Made by a program: the position numbers and the translations under genes. Source: CAYVIB01 sp964451365 (GTDB lineage: Bacteria > Pseudomonadota > Gammaproteobacteria > Pseudomonadales > Cellvibrionaceae). Taken from it: a stretch of DNA of 11,229 bases. The stretch covers positions 1-11,229 of the forward strand of contig CAYVIB010000061.1 in assembly GCA_964451365.1 (NCBI GenBank), written 5' to 3'. Of the stretch, positions 1-7,214 are shown piece after piece. The notes below the pieces were generated by a model, which did no database searches, was not told the origin of the DNA, and saw only the letters and a list, made by a program, of their open reading frames with translations. Positions within the stretch are counted from its first letter, which is position 1. Every line of letters begins with the position of its first letter.

Positions 1-1076
1 GCTTTTGCTTTTTCGACGGATTCGAATGCGGCACGCACGATGCGAATATCACGCATTCCCTCCTCACCCGGTACCCGCGCCGGCGCATCGTTAATAATCG
101 CCAAGGCATCGGTATCCATTTGCGCGGCCTGCTGGTTGGCAATAAATTTATTCAATTTAATACCGTCGCTGGTTTCTCCCCCTACTCCGGTATAACTGGA
201 CATGGGCTGTAATTTATACCAGCCTTTTTCGCAATCCACTTGTAGCCAGTTTTTATTGATCACCACACTCGCCATGCATTCGGCCATCGCGCCGCCGGGA
301 AATTCCAGGGTAAAGTAGGTGGTTTCGTCCACCTCCTTGAAAATTTCCGGATGACTTTTGTCGTGCCGGGCGCTGATGGAAATCGGCTCTTCGCCAGTGG
401 CGTAACGGACCGCATTTACCGAATACACACCCATATCGTACATCGCCCCACCGCCCATATCCTTGCGCATCCGCCAGTAGTCGGGTGGGCCACCGCTGCC
501 ACCATAACCGGCAAAGGCGTTGACCTTGATAATTTTTCCGTACGGCCTGGTGCCGGCGTACTGCATAACCGTTTGTGTATTCGGTTCGTGCTGCATGCGA
601 TAACCAATGGAAAGTTTGACGTTATTTTTGTTACAGGTGTCGATGATGGTCTGGCATTCTTCCGGCGTCATGGCCATGGGTTTTTCACACCAAACGTGTT
701 TGCCGGCGTTGGCCGCGATTACGGAATATTTTTGATGGAGCGCAGTCGGCACCACGATATAAATCACATCGATATCGGAATTGTCCGCTATGGTATGCAT
801 GTTTTCGTAGTTGTAGACGTTGCTGTCTTTTATTCCGTACTGCTTTTGCCAAACGGGAATTTTCTCCGGACTGCCGGTGACAATACCACGCAGCTCGCAG
901 TGTTGGGTAAGCTGCAATGCCGGCGCCAGCAGGTCACGGCTGTAATAACCGAGCCCGACCAGCGCGACACCCAGCTTTTTGCTGCCGGCTGAATAGGCAG
1001 GCGAGCCGGAAGCCGCCAGCGCGGCAAGCCCCGTTGCGCGAATAAAATGACGTCGTGAAACAGAAAATTTTGTCAT
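1..1076 (-). CDS. Tat-exported Gfo/Idh/MocA family oxidoreductase (glucose-fructose oxidoreductase-like), 3' end outside window
   Basis: About 358 codons are visible reading leftwards from the ATG at 1076; no stop is reached, so the C-terminus is missing. The N-terminus has a twin-arginine signal (SRRHFIR, residues 7-13, then a small hydrophobic Ala/Leu stretch), pointing to folded export to the periplasm, as in Zymomonas GFOR. A Rossmann NAD(P) fold follows (VALVGLGYYS, 37-46), then the family's EKP motif (131-133) with its catalytic lysine K132. A C-terminal-type segment GGGAMYDMGVYSVNAVRY (208-224) holds the conserved Asp214 and Tyr218. Gfo/Idh proteins oxidise or reduce sugars and cyclitols; the substrate cannot be read from the sequence. 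It begins 10 bp after the stop of the YghX-like hydrolase with only a weak ribosome site, so coupled translation from the same transcript is likely. Family is secure; exact reaction is not. Confidence 0.9.
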   Translation of the reverse strand, partial: MTKFSVSRRHFIRATGLAALAASGSPAYSAGSKKLGVALVGLGYYSRDLLAPALQLTQHCELRGIVTGSPEKIPVWQKQYGIKDSNVYNYENMHTIADNSDIDVIYIVVPTALHQKYSVIAANAGKHVWCEKPMAMTPEECQTIIDTCNKNNVKLSIGYRMQHEPNTQTVMQYAGTRPYGKIIKVNAFAGYGGSGGPPDYWRMRKDMGGGAMYDMGVYSVNAVRYATGEEPISISARHDKSHPEIFKEVDETTYFTLEFPGGAMAECMASVVINKNWLQVDCEKGWYKLQPMSSYTGVGGETSDGIKLNKFIANQQAAQMDTDALAIINDAPARVPGEEGMRDIRIVRAAFESVEKAK

Positions 1077-1086
1077 GTCGATACCA

Positions 1087-1998
1087 TCACTCGTTTACGC
1101 TTTTCTTCAGGTGCCGGTCAAAAAACGCGATGGTTCTCTCCCAAGCCAGTTTCGCCGCTCCCGCATCATAGCGTGGCGTGGTGTCGTTGTGAAAACCGTG
1201 CTGCGTACCAGGATAGGTGTAGGCCTGATAAGACTTGTTGTGCTTTTTCAACGCCGCTTCGTATGCCGGCCAGCCTTTGTTAACCCAGTCGTCATTTTCC
1301 GCAAATTGCAGCAACAGCGGCGCGTTGATGTTCGGCACTTCCTCCACCGGCGCCTGCCCGCCGTAAAACGGCACCGCCGCATCCAGGTCCGGCACGCGCG
1401 CCGCCATCATGTTGGACACCCAGCCGCCAAAGCAAAAGCCCACCGCGCCGATCTTGTCGGTGGTTTTCGGATGGTCGTTCAGGTACTGGTAGCCTGCGAT
1501 AAAATCCTCGAGGATTTCATTTCGGTCGCGCTTGCTTTGCATTTCCCGACCTTCGTCATCGGTACCGGGGTAGCCGCCGAGGGGGGTTAATGCATCGGGC
1601 CCGAGAGCAACGTACCCCGCCAGCGCGGCTCGCCGGGTAACATCCTTAATATGCGGGTTCAGGCCGCGGTTTTCGTGCACCACCAAAATGCCGGGCAGCT
1701 TGCCCCTGCCATCCGCCGGCATCGCCAGGAGCGCGCGCATGGTGCCGGCACCTTTGGGCGATTTGTATTCGATCATTTCGGTTTTAAGGCGGGGATCATC
1801 TTCCGCCACCTGTGTGGCTTCGGCATAGCGGGGTGAGAGGTAGTTGAGAATGGCCGTCGCCGTCAGGCCGGTTGCGGCGTATTTTGATACGCCACTCAGG
1901 AAGGACCGCCGGTCTATGCGGCTGTGAACGTAGTCGTCAAACAGGTTGTAGATTTCCTGATTGATATCCTCCGGTGTGACTTCTCTTGTCTGGCGCAT
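1087..1998 (-). CDS. Dienelactone hydrolase family protein, YghX type, with Tat-like signal
   Basis: A complete 303-residue alpha/beta hydrolase. A Tat-like signal IDRRSFLSG (28-36) followed by a hydrophobic stretch (about 41-54) suggests export or membrane anchoring. The nucleophile elbow is GFCFGG with Cys189, as in dienelactone hydrolases, where cysteine replaces serine. The rest of the triad is probably Asp236 or Asp237 (ENDDW) and His267 (TQHGFH). HENRGLNP (108-115) supplies the conserved Glu109-Arg111 environment. From memory the whole chain, including the N-terminal helix before the signal, resembles E. coli YghX. The physiological substrate of that group is unknown to me; hydrolysis of a lactone or ester is the family expectation. 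The start is supported by an AGGAGG ribosome site 5 nt upstream. It leads a probable two-gene unit with the Gfo/Idh oxidoreductase. Confidence 0.92.
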   Translation of the reverse strand: MRQTREVTPEDINQEIYNLFDDYVHSRIDRRSFLSGVSKYAATGLTATAILNYLSPRYAEATQVAEDDPRLKTEMIEYKSPKGAGTMRALLAMPADGRGKLPGILVVHENRGLNPHIKDVTRRAALAGYVALGPDALTPLGGYPGTDDEGREMQSKRDRNEILEDFIAGYQYLNDHPKTTDKIGAVGFCFGGWVSNMMAARVPDLDAAVPFYGGQAPVEEVPNINAPLLLQFAENDDWVNKGWPAYEAALKKHNKSYQAYTYPGTQHGFHNDTTPRYDAGAAKLAWERTIAFFDRHLKKSVNE

Positions 1999-2037
1999 AA
2001 CATCCTCCTGTGGAGTTGGTTATTTTCCGTCATACAT

Positions 2038-2065
2038 ATCATAGTCACCGCAACAGAAACGTGAA
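2038..2065 (-). promoter_or_regulatory. Candidate sigma70 promoter for the yghX-like gene
   Basis: On the minus strand TTCACG (2060-2065) and TATGAT (2038-2043) are separated by 16 bp. The -10 matches consensus at five of six bases and the -35 at four. It lies about 40 bp upstream of the start at 1998. Sequence match only. Confidence 0.35.
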
Positions 2066-2079
2066 CTTTGCTTTAATTT

Positions 2080-2113
2080 ATCTTCAGGTACAATCTATCT
2101 CCAGGTACAACTC
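2080..2113 (-). repeat. 17-bp imperfect tandem duplication at the 3' end of the GNAT gene
   Basis: Read on the minus strand, TTGTACCTGGAGATAGA is followed directly by TTGTACCTGAAGATAAA (15 of 17 identical). Seventeen is not a multiple of three, so the second unit is read in another frame and supplies the present TGA stop at 2084-2086. With a single unit the gene would end in-frame at the TAA just beyond (aat taa). Confidence 0.75.
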
Positions 2114-2569
2114 AAACGCCTTATCACACCGGTTAGACAAGTGTTTCGGGTAAAACTCCCGGAAACCGTACTTTTGGTAAAGTGCGATGGCCTCTTTCAA
2201 AGGGCTCGCGGTTTCCAGCGTTACCCGCCGATAGCCCAGCTCTCCCGCCTTGGCCAGCGCATGGTCCAGTAGTTGTCTTCCCAGGCCACGCCCGCGCAGA
2301 TGCGGCAGCATGTACATTTTACGCAGCTCGCAGGTTTCGCTATCCAGGCGGCGAATGCCCACTGTGGCCACTATTTTTTCCTCCGGTTCATCCGAATATA
2401 AAATGCCAAAATAGCCGCCATTATTGGTGTAATGGAATTCGATATCCCGCAGGTCCAGGTCGGTGCCGCCCGGGTCGGGTTGCAGACCGTATTCCCGTAA
2501 TACGCCGTAGATCAGTTTTGCGGCTTGTTCACGATCCGCGTTTGTTGCCTGTTTTATATTCAGCGCCAT
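2084..2569 (-). CDS. GNAT family N-acetyltransferase
   Basis: A complete 161-residue single-domain GNAT protein, expected to transfer an acetyl group from acetyl-CoA to an amine; the acceptor is not evident. The acetyl-CoA pyrophosphate loop (motif A, R-x-x-G-x-G) is seen as RGRGLG (92-97), preceded by the typical strand CELRKMYMLPHL (80-91) and followed by helix RQLLDHALAKA. Motif B is YRRVTLET...A...LYQKYGFREF (113-139), with the usual YxxxGF. There is no signal peptide, so it is cytoplasmic. The ribosome site is weak (AAAGAGAAAAG before the ATG). The last three residues (DCT) derive from a small tandem duplication and are likely not ancestral. It reads in the same direction as the YghX-like gene 85 bp downstream, but a separate promoter candidate lies between them. 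Confidence 0.9.
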   Translation of the reverse strand: MALNIKQATNADREQAAKLIYGVLREYGLQPDPGGTDLDLRDIEFHYTNNGGYFGILYSDEPEEKIVATVGIRRLDSETCELRKMYMLPHLRGRGLGRQLLDHALAKAGELGYRRVTLETASPLKEAIALYQKYGFREFYPKHLSNRCDKAFELYLEIDCT

Positions 2570-2638
2570 ACTTTTCTCTTTGTCCTGGGGAAACTTCTGT
2601 CGGAATGCCCGGTGCGGTAAAGCGCCCTGTTCTCCGGA

Positions 2639-2655
2639 GCCGGGTCAAGCCCGGC
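2639..2655. repeat. Small GC-rich inverted repeat in the divergent intergenic region
   Basis: GCCGGG and CCCGGC form a 6-bp stem around TCAAG. The sequence around CCGGGTCAAGCCCGG resembles short palindromic units that I recall as scattered in many proteobacterial genomes. It lies in the 212-bp gap between the GNAT gene and the aldo/keto reductase. No run of T follows, so a terminator role is unlikely. Confidence 0.4.
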
Positions 2656-2710
2656 ATGGCACAAACGGATTATGAGTTCGCCGGATAATTACCTGCCCTT
2701 GTCCACGGTG

Positions 2711-2739
2711 TTGATATACTCCCGCCAGCGCAACAAAAT
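2711..2739 (+). promoter_or_regulatory. Candidate sigma70 promoter for the aldo/keto reductase
   Basis: TTGATA (2711-2716) and CAAAAT (2734-2739) are separated by 17 bp and end 42 bp before the start codon at 2782. The -35 matches five of six bases and the -10 four of six. Confidence 0.35.
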
Positions 2740-2781
2740 GGCAAGGTTATTTTAAAACCAGCATGATCCAAGCAGAGAATT

Positions 2782-3795
2782 ATGAAAACCAACGATAAAA
2801 CCTCAACCACCGAATACGCCGCCTCGGCAACCCGCTACGACACCATGACATTCAACCGCTGCGGTAATAGCGGCGTGCTGTTACCCGCCCTCTCCTTTGG
2901 TTTGTGGCATAACTTTGGTTTCGTGGATAATATCCAGAACGCGCGCAATATGCTGCGCACGGCATTCGATATCGGCATTACCCATTTCGACCTGGCGAAT
3001 AACTACGGTCCTCCCTACGGTTCCGCCGAGGAAAATTTCGGCATACTTTTTAAAAAGGATTTTGCCCGCTATCGCGACGAATTGTTTATCGCCTCCAAGG
3101 CGGGTTACGACATGTGGCCCGGCCCCTACGGCAACAAAGGTTCGCGCAAATATTTAATCGCCAGTCTCGACCAGAGCCTGAAAAGAATGGGCCTCGAGTA
3201 CGTGGACTTGTTTTACCACCACTGCCCCGACCTGGAAACGCCGCTGGAGGAAACAATGATTGCGTTGGCCGACATCGTTCGCCAGGGCAAGGCGCTTTAT
3301 GTGGGCATTTCCAACTACCAGCACGACCGCACCGCCGAGGCGGCAACGATACTGCGCGAGTTGAAAGTGCCGTTTATTATCCACCAGGCGAAATACAATA
3401 TTCTCGACCGCTGGGTTGAGGATGGTTTGCTGGATGCATTGCAGGAAAACGGACTCGGTTGCATTACTTTTTCACCGCTGGCCCAGGGCCTGCTGACGGA
3501 AAAATATTTAAACGGAGTACCCGGCAATTCACGCGCGGCAAAAAACTTTACCTACCTCGATGAGGAAAGTGTAAAAACCCACGCGGAGAAAATTAAGCCG
3601 CTGGCGGAGTTGGCCAGGCAGCGTGGACAAACGCTGTCGCAAATGGCGATTGCCTGGCTGTTGAACCGGCCGGCGGTAGCATCGGTTTTGGTTGGCGCGA
3701 GCTCACCGGAACAATTGTTGGAAAACGCCAAGGCGCTGGAGCAATTGACGTTTTCCGACGAGGAAATGAAGTTGATTGACGATTATTCCAAATAA
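2782..3795 (+). CDS. Aldo/keto reductase, YghZ (L-glyceraldehyde 3-phosphate reductase) type
   Basis: A complete 337-residue NADPH-dependent TIM-barrel reductase. The catalytic tetrad is visible: Asp70 and Tyr75 (FDLANNYGPP), Lys106 (ASKAGYD) and His147 (YHHCPD). The coenzyme-binding C-terminal region includes FSPLAQGLLT and VLVGASSPEQLLEN. The segments LPALSFGLWHNFG, FDLANNYGPP, AGYDMWPGPYG, SRKYLIASLDQSLKRMGLEYVD and KALYVGISNY match my memory of E. coli YghZ, which reduces L-glyceraldehyde 3-phosphate and methylglyoxal. Cytoplasmic; no signal peptide. CAGAGA (2773-2778) serves as a modest ribosome site. The N-terminal 15 or so residues are not conserved in that family, but homology begins before the next Met (residue 22), so the upstream start is preferred. 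A YghX-type gene is close by on the opposite strand, as in E. coli, where the two are neighbours. Confidence 0.92.
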   Translation: MKTNDKTSTTEYAASATRYDTMTFNRCGNSGVLLPALSFGLWHNFGFVDNIQNARNMLRTAFDIGITHFDLANNYGPPYGSAEENFGILFKKDFARYRDELFIASKAGYDMWPGPYGNKGSRKYLIASLDQSLKRMGLEYVDLFYHHCPDLETPLEETMIALADIVRQGKALYVGISNYQHDRTAEAATILRELKVPFIIHQAKYNILDRWVEDGLLDALQENGLGCITFSPLAQGLLTEKYLNGVPGNSRAAKNFTYLDEESVKTHAEKIKPLAELARQRGQTLSQMAIAWLLNRPAVASVLVGASSPEQLLENAKALEQLTFSDEEMKLIDDYSK

Positions 3796-3812
3796 AACCG
3801 CCAGTCGCACAC

Positions 3813-3846
3813 CCACCCGCCATAGTGTTCGGAAAATGGCGGGTGG
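3813..3846. terminator. Inverted repeat between convergent genes, possible bidirectional terminator
   Basis: CCACCCGCCAT (3813-3823) pairs perfectly with ATGGCGGGTGG (3836-3846) across a 12-nt loop. It sits in the 79-bp gap between two genes that read towards each other, the usual place for a shared terminator. Neither side has an immediate T-run; the minus side reaches GGTTTTATT only about 12 nt on, so intrinsic termination may be weak. Confidence 0.6.
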
Positions 3847-3874
3847 CACTTGCGCTTACCTGCCCTACGGCAAA

Positions 3875-6601
3875 TCATTTTACCGGGTTTCCATTTTCAT
3901 CGAGGATTACAATATCCCCGTAGCCCAGTTTGCGAATTTCCGGTTCAATCAACCGGCGGTCCCCCACCACAACCCAGGTAAGTTTTTCCGGCCGCAGCAC
4001 ATTATCCGCGGCATTTCGCAGGTCCTGAAGCGTCAGGGAATTCACCTCGTCCGCATAATTATCCCAATAATCGTCCGGCAGGCCGTACTGTTCAATATCG
4101 GTAATGGCGGCTTGAACGGCGCCGGCGGTTTCCCAACGACCCGGAAGGGATAACACCAGCGAATCGTGCACAGTGTCCAGTTCTTTTTCCGTAGGCGGTT
4201 TGGTGGTTTTAAGCTGGGTCATCTCCTCGCGCAATTCCCGCATCGATTCGGCGGTTTTGTCGGTTTGCACTTGCGCGTAGGTTCCAAACAACCGCTGCGC
4301 TTTCGCATCAACTATAAAACTGTAGGCGCCGTAGGCCCAGTGTTTGTCCTCGCGCAAATTCATATTCACGCGCGCGCTGAAGTCGCCGCCGAGAATTCGG
4401 TTCATGCCCTGGATGGCCATTTCCTCGGGATTGCTCATCGGCGGAATCAGGTGACCGGCAATTAACAATGACTGCTGGGATTGCGGGCGGTTGATCAGGT
4501 AAATCGTTTCTTTATCCGCATGCGCGACTTCGGAAATATTCTTCTCCGGTGTATCACCCTGCTTCCAGTTGCCGAAATATTTTTCGAGTTTGGGTTTAAC
4601 CTGTTCCAGGGTGGTATCGCCAACAACAATTATGGTGGCGTTGTTGGGTTTGAACCAGGTGGTGTGATAGTCCTGTAATAATTCACGATCGATTTTTTCC
4701 AGCGACTCCTGGGTGCCCGATCCGGTCAACGGTGTTGAGTATGCGTGATTTTCTCCGTACAGCAGCTCCGGCAGTACACGCAGGGCCATTGGAATGGGAG
4801 TAACTTTTTCGCGCTGGATCTGGGCGCGCCGCATTTTCTTCAGGCGATCCAGTTCGTTTTGCGGAAAAGCCGGGTTGAGAATCACATCGGAATAAATTTC
4901 CAGGGATTTATCGACGTTATCCGTCAGGGTGTTCATCGATACAAACGACGAGTCGAGATTGGAACCCGCGCCCATATTCGTACCCAGCAGGGCCATCTCC
5001 TCACTGATATCATTCGACGAACGCTTTTTGGTTCCTTCGTCCAGCATCGCCATGGCCATGCTGGCGGTGCCGGGGACAGCGAATTGATCCGAGGCATAGC
5101 CGGCATTGAGCAATAACTGGAAGCTAATCGTCGGCACTGCATGCCGTTCCGCAACGATGATTTCCATTCCATTGGACAGGGTGTCGCGTTTGAAATTATC
5201 GAACTCCACCTCCGGAAAACTTGTTGGCATGGGAATACCGGAACGATCCACGCCCTCGGCGGCGGCGGAAAGCTCCGGGTACGGGTGCACTTCCAGCACG
5301 TAGTTGCCTTTGCCGAACCAGCGGTTGGAAACCTCCTGTACCTGTTTGCGCGTTGCGGCCGCCTTGCGGTTGCGCGTCACCTCATAAAAGCCGGGGTCGC
5401 CCGCGTAAATCGCGTTTTCCGCCAGCACATCCGACTTGCCACCCACCTGTTCAATGCCGCGAATAAATGCCGCCTTGTCCTGCGTCTTCACCCGCTCCAG
5501 CTCCGTTTTGTCGGGGCCTTTTTCCAGGAACCGTTGCAGCTCCTCGTCCATCACTCTTTCCACCTTGGCCAGGTCCACACCGTGCTGCGCGGTTGCCTGC
5601 AACACCAGGCGGCTGGCGATTTCGCCGGGCCAGATGTAGGCGCTGACATCCGTGGCGATTTGATCCTCGTACACCAGGCGCTGGTAAAGGCGGGAGTTTT
5701 TGCCCGCTCCAAGTACCGATGTTGCCAGGTCGAGAGCCACGAGCTCCTCATCCACCCATTCCGGCGCAATCCAGACTTTGTATATGCGGGCCTGCGGCAC
5801 CCGGTCTTGCATAATTTCCCGCCGCTCGCCTTCCAGCTCCGGCAGCCAGACACCGGGTTTGGCCATGGGGGGTACCGGCGGAATATCACCGAAATATTTT
5901 TCCACCTTGGCGAAGGCTTCCTCGGTTTCAACATCGCCGGCAATAACGATCACCGAGTTGTTGGGACCGTAATAACTGTTAAACCATTCTTTAACATCCG
6001 CAAGGCTCGCGGCATTTAAATCTTCCATTGAGCCGATGGTGGTCCAGGAATACGGGTGCCCGACCGGGAACAGGCCATGCGCGATACGCTCCCACACAGT
6101 GCCATAGGGCTGGTTTTCGCCCTCGCGCTTTTCGTTTTGCACCACACCGCGCTGGGTATCCAGGCGTTCCTGATCGATGGAACCCAAGAGGTGACCCATC
6201 CGGTCCGATTCCAGGAAAAGGGTCATATCGAGCGCGGTTTTCGGTACATCCTGGTAATAGTTGGTGCGATCGGTATTGGTGGTGCCGTTGATATTCGTGG
6301 CGCCCACCCGGTCCATGGGCTCGAACCAGACTCCTTCAAAATTTTCCGACCCGTAAAACATCAGGTGCTCGAACAAATGGGCAAACCCGGTCTTGCCTTC
6401 CTTCTCATTTTTCGAACCAACGTGATACCAGACATTCACCGACACGATGGGCGCCTTGTGATCCTCGTGCACGATTACCCGTAAACCGTTTTCGAGCGTT
6501 TTCTGGGTAAAGGGAATGGCCACCTCTTGCGCCAACAGCGCGGTTGGAAAAGCGACCACAGTAATCAAGAGCAGGAAAATGGTTGGCTTGAGTCTCTTCA
6601 T
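3875..6601 (-). CDS. Secreted M16 family (pitrilysin/insulinase-like) zinc metallopeptidase
   Basis: A complete 908-residue, two-half M16 peptidase. The N-terminus is a Sec signal peptide (MKRLKPTIFLLLITVVAF..., cleavage likely after ALLA at residue 24), so it acts in the periplasm or envelope. The active half carries the inverted zinc motif HLFEH (His75, Glu78 catalytic, His79) and the third zinc ligand Glu157 in QNEKREGE, 78 residues on, the normal M16 spacing. The second half (from about residue 480) has the same fold but lacks HxxEH, giving the usual closed-clam arrangement of active plus inactive domains. LREDKHWAYGAYSF is the typical C-domain segment. Such enzymes degrade unfolded peptides or imported signal fragments; the target is not visible. 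No strong ribosome site precedes the ATG, but the signal peptide fixes this start. It converges on the aldo/keto reductase and diverges from the zinc operon. Confidence 0.95.
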   Translation of the reverse strand: MKRLKPTIFLLLITVVAFPTALLAQEVAIPFTQKTLENGLRVIVHEDHKAPIVSVNVWYHVGSKNEKEGKTGFAHLFEHLMFYGSENFEGVWFEPMDRVGATNINGTTNTDRTNYYQDVPKTALDMTLFLESDRMGHLLGSIDQERLDTQRGVVQNEKREGENQPYGTVWERIAHGLFPVGHPYSWTTIGSMEDLNAASLADVKEWFNSYYGPNNSVIVIAGDVETEEAFAKVEKYFGDIPPVPPMAKPGVWLPELEGERREIMQDRVPQARIYKVWIAPEWVDEELVALDLATSVLGAGKNSRLYQRLVYEDQIATDVSAYIWPGEIASRLVLQATAQHGVDLAKVERVMDEELQRFLEKGPDKTELERVKTQDKAAFIRGIEQVGGKSDVLAENAIYAGDPGFYEVTRNRKAAATRKQVQEVSNRWFGKGNYVLEVHPYPELSAAAEGVDRSGIPMPTSFPEVEFDNFKRDTLSNGMEIIVAERHAVPTISFQLLLNAGYASDQFAVPGTASMAMAMLDEGTKKRSSNDISEEMALLGTNMGAGSNLDSSFVSMNTLTDNVDKSLEIYSDVILNPAFPQNELDRLKKMRRAQIQREKVTPIPMALRVLPELLYGENHAYSTPLTGSGTQESLEKIDRELLQDYHTTWFKPNNATIIVVGDTTLEQVKPKLEKYFGNWKQGDTPEKNISEVAHADKETIYLINRPQSQQSLLIAGHLIPPMSNPEEMAIQGMNRILGGDFSARVNMNLREDKHWAYGAYSFIVDAKAQRLFGTYAQVQTDKTAESMRELREEMTQLKTTKPPTEKELDTVHDSLVLSLPGRWETAGAVQAAITDIEQYGLPDDYWDNYADEVNSLTLQDLRNAADNVLRPEKLTWVVVGDRRLIEPEIRKLGYGDIVILDENGNPVK

Positions 6602-6651
6602 GCTTATGGTTTTTCAACCTCGTCTGGTTCAGTTTGTCGGTTTTTGTCCGT

Positions 6652-6667
6652 GCCTGTTCTGACAGGC
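6652..6667. repeat. Short hairpin upstream of the M16 gene
   Basis: GCCTGT and ACAGGC form a perfect 6-bp stem with a TCTG loop, 51 bp upstream of the M16 start. It would lie in that gene's leader RNA if transcription begins further upstream. Function unknown. Confidence 0.3.
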
Positions 6668-6768
6668 TCCGCGTTGAATGATTCCCCTCCGGGCGGTTGA
6701 CACAGTACTCCAATCGCCGGCGCGGCGCCAACCCTACAAAAGCTTGTTGTGGCGGAACGTTTTAATTT

Positions 6769-6783
6769 TGTTATAACATAACA
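6769..6783. promoter_or_regulatory. Probable Zur (zinc uptake regulator) operator
   Basis: TGTTATAACATAACA is a palindrome with perfect 6-bp arms (TGTTAT/ATAACA) around AAC. The inner GTTATAACATAAC differs at one base from the gammaproteobacterial Zur core GTTATAnTATAAC as I know it. It is 24 bp upstream of the small His/Cys protein gene and within a stretch offering -10-like bases (TATAAC), so zinc-loaded Zur bound here would block RNA polymerase. The downstream ZnuD-like receptor makes Zur far more likely than another regulator. Confidence 0.72.
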
Positions 6784-6807
6784 TCTTTATTTTTTATCCT
6801 CACCGAT

Positions 6808-7107
6808 ATGCTGGCAATTCGACGGTTGACAACGCTTCCGCGATACCGGGTCCACCTTTGGGTGTTATGCGCGGCGCTGGTGTTGTTCCAGGCCGCCAGC
6901 CTGAGTCATAACCACGCGCTTGCCGATGACAACCATCCGCAGACTTGCGAATTCTGCCTGCTCTCACAAAACGCCACCGGGCTGGTCGACGGACCGCACC
7001 CGTTTTCGCTGCCATATATTCAGGCAGCGGTCGAGGCGGTTCGGGTTATCGAAACACCCGTTCTTTTTCATTACTCCAGCCACAGCCCTCGCGCCCCTCC
7101 CGTTTAA
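6808..7107 (+). CDS. Small exported or membrane-anchored His/Cys protein, candidate zinc chaperone of the zinc operon
   Basis: A complete 99-residue protein. Residues about 16-31 (HLWVLCAALVLFQAAS) form one hydrophobic segment after a basic N-terminus, acting as a signal peptide or anchor. Directly after it comes a compact candidate metal site: His34, His36, His43, Cys47 and Cys50 in SHNHALADDNHPQTCEFC. The C-terminus SPRAPPV resembles the RAPP/RGPP ending I recall in small DUF2946-like or 'zinc chaperone' proteins encoded next to metal receptors. It is the first gene after the Zur-like box and 107 bp before the receptor. The inference is a periplasmic metal-binding partner for zinc uptake. 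It has no clear Shine-Dalgarno site, so the exact start is slightly uncertain, though the basic-hydrophobic order fits this ATG. A copper role is the main alternative. Confidence 0.72.
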   Translation: MLAIRRLTTLPRYRVHLWVLCAALVLFQAASLSHNHALADDNHPQTCEFCLLSQNATGLVDGPHPFSLPYIQAAVEAVRVIETPVLFHYSSHSPRAPPV

Positions 7108-7202
7108 CTCCAAACCCAAACATCAAACAAACACAAAAACAACCGGTGTACGTGCAGGCCATTGCCTGTCCTGCCATGCATTCGGTGTTCGAAGATTGAG
7201 TA

Positions 7203-7209
7203 TGGAGAA
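7203..7209 (+). promoter_or_regulatory. Ribosome binding site deciding the receptor start
   Basis: TGGAGAA ends 5 nt before the ATG at 7215 and selects that start over the ATG at 7202, which is in another frame. Confidence 0.65.
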
Positions 7210-7214
7210 CAAAC

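Noticed and set aside
1075..1590. 171-codon plus-strand frame over the YghX-like gene
   Set aside because: Antisense to the catalytic half of a clear hydrolase; basic low-information product.
5141..6019. 292-codon plus-strand frame inside the M16 gene
   Set aside because: It lies antisense to well-conserved M16 coding sequence, with a His/Arg/Val-rich composition typical of a shadow frame.
6697..6702. Perfect TTGACA upstream of the zinc operon as its -35
   Set aside because: At 17 bp the -10 position reads GCGCGG; no usable -10 nearby.
6769..6783. The palindrome as a Fur box
   Set aside because: It lacks the GATAAT repeats of Fur sites, while matching the Zur core at 12 of 13 bases in a zinc context.
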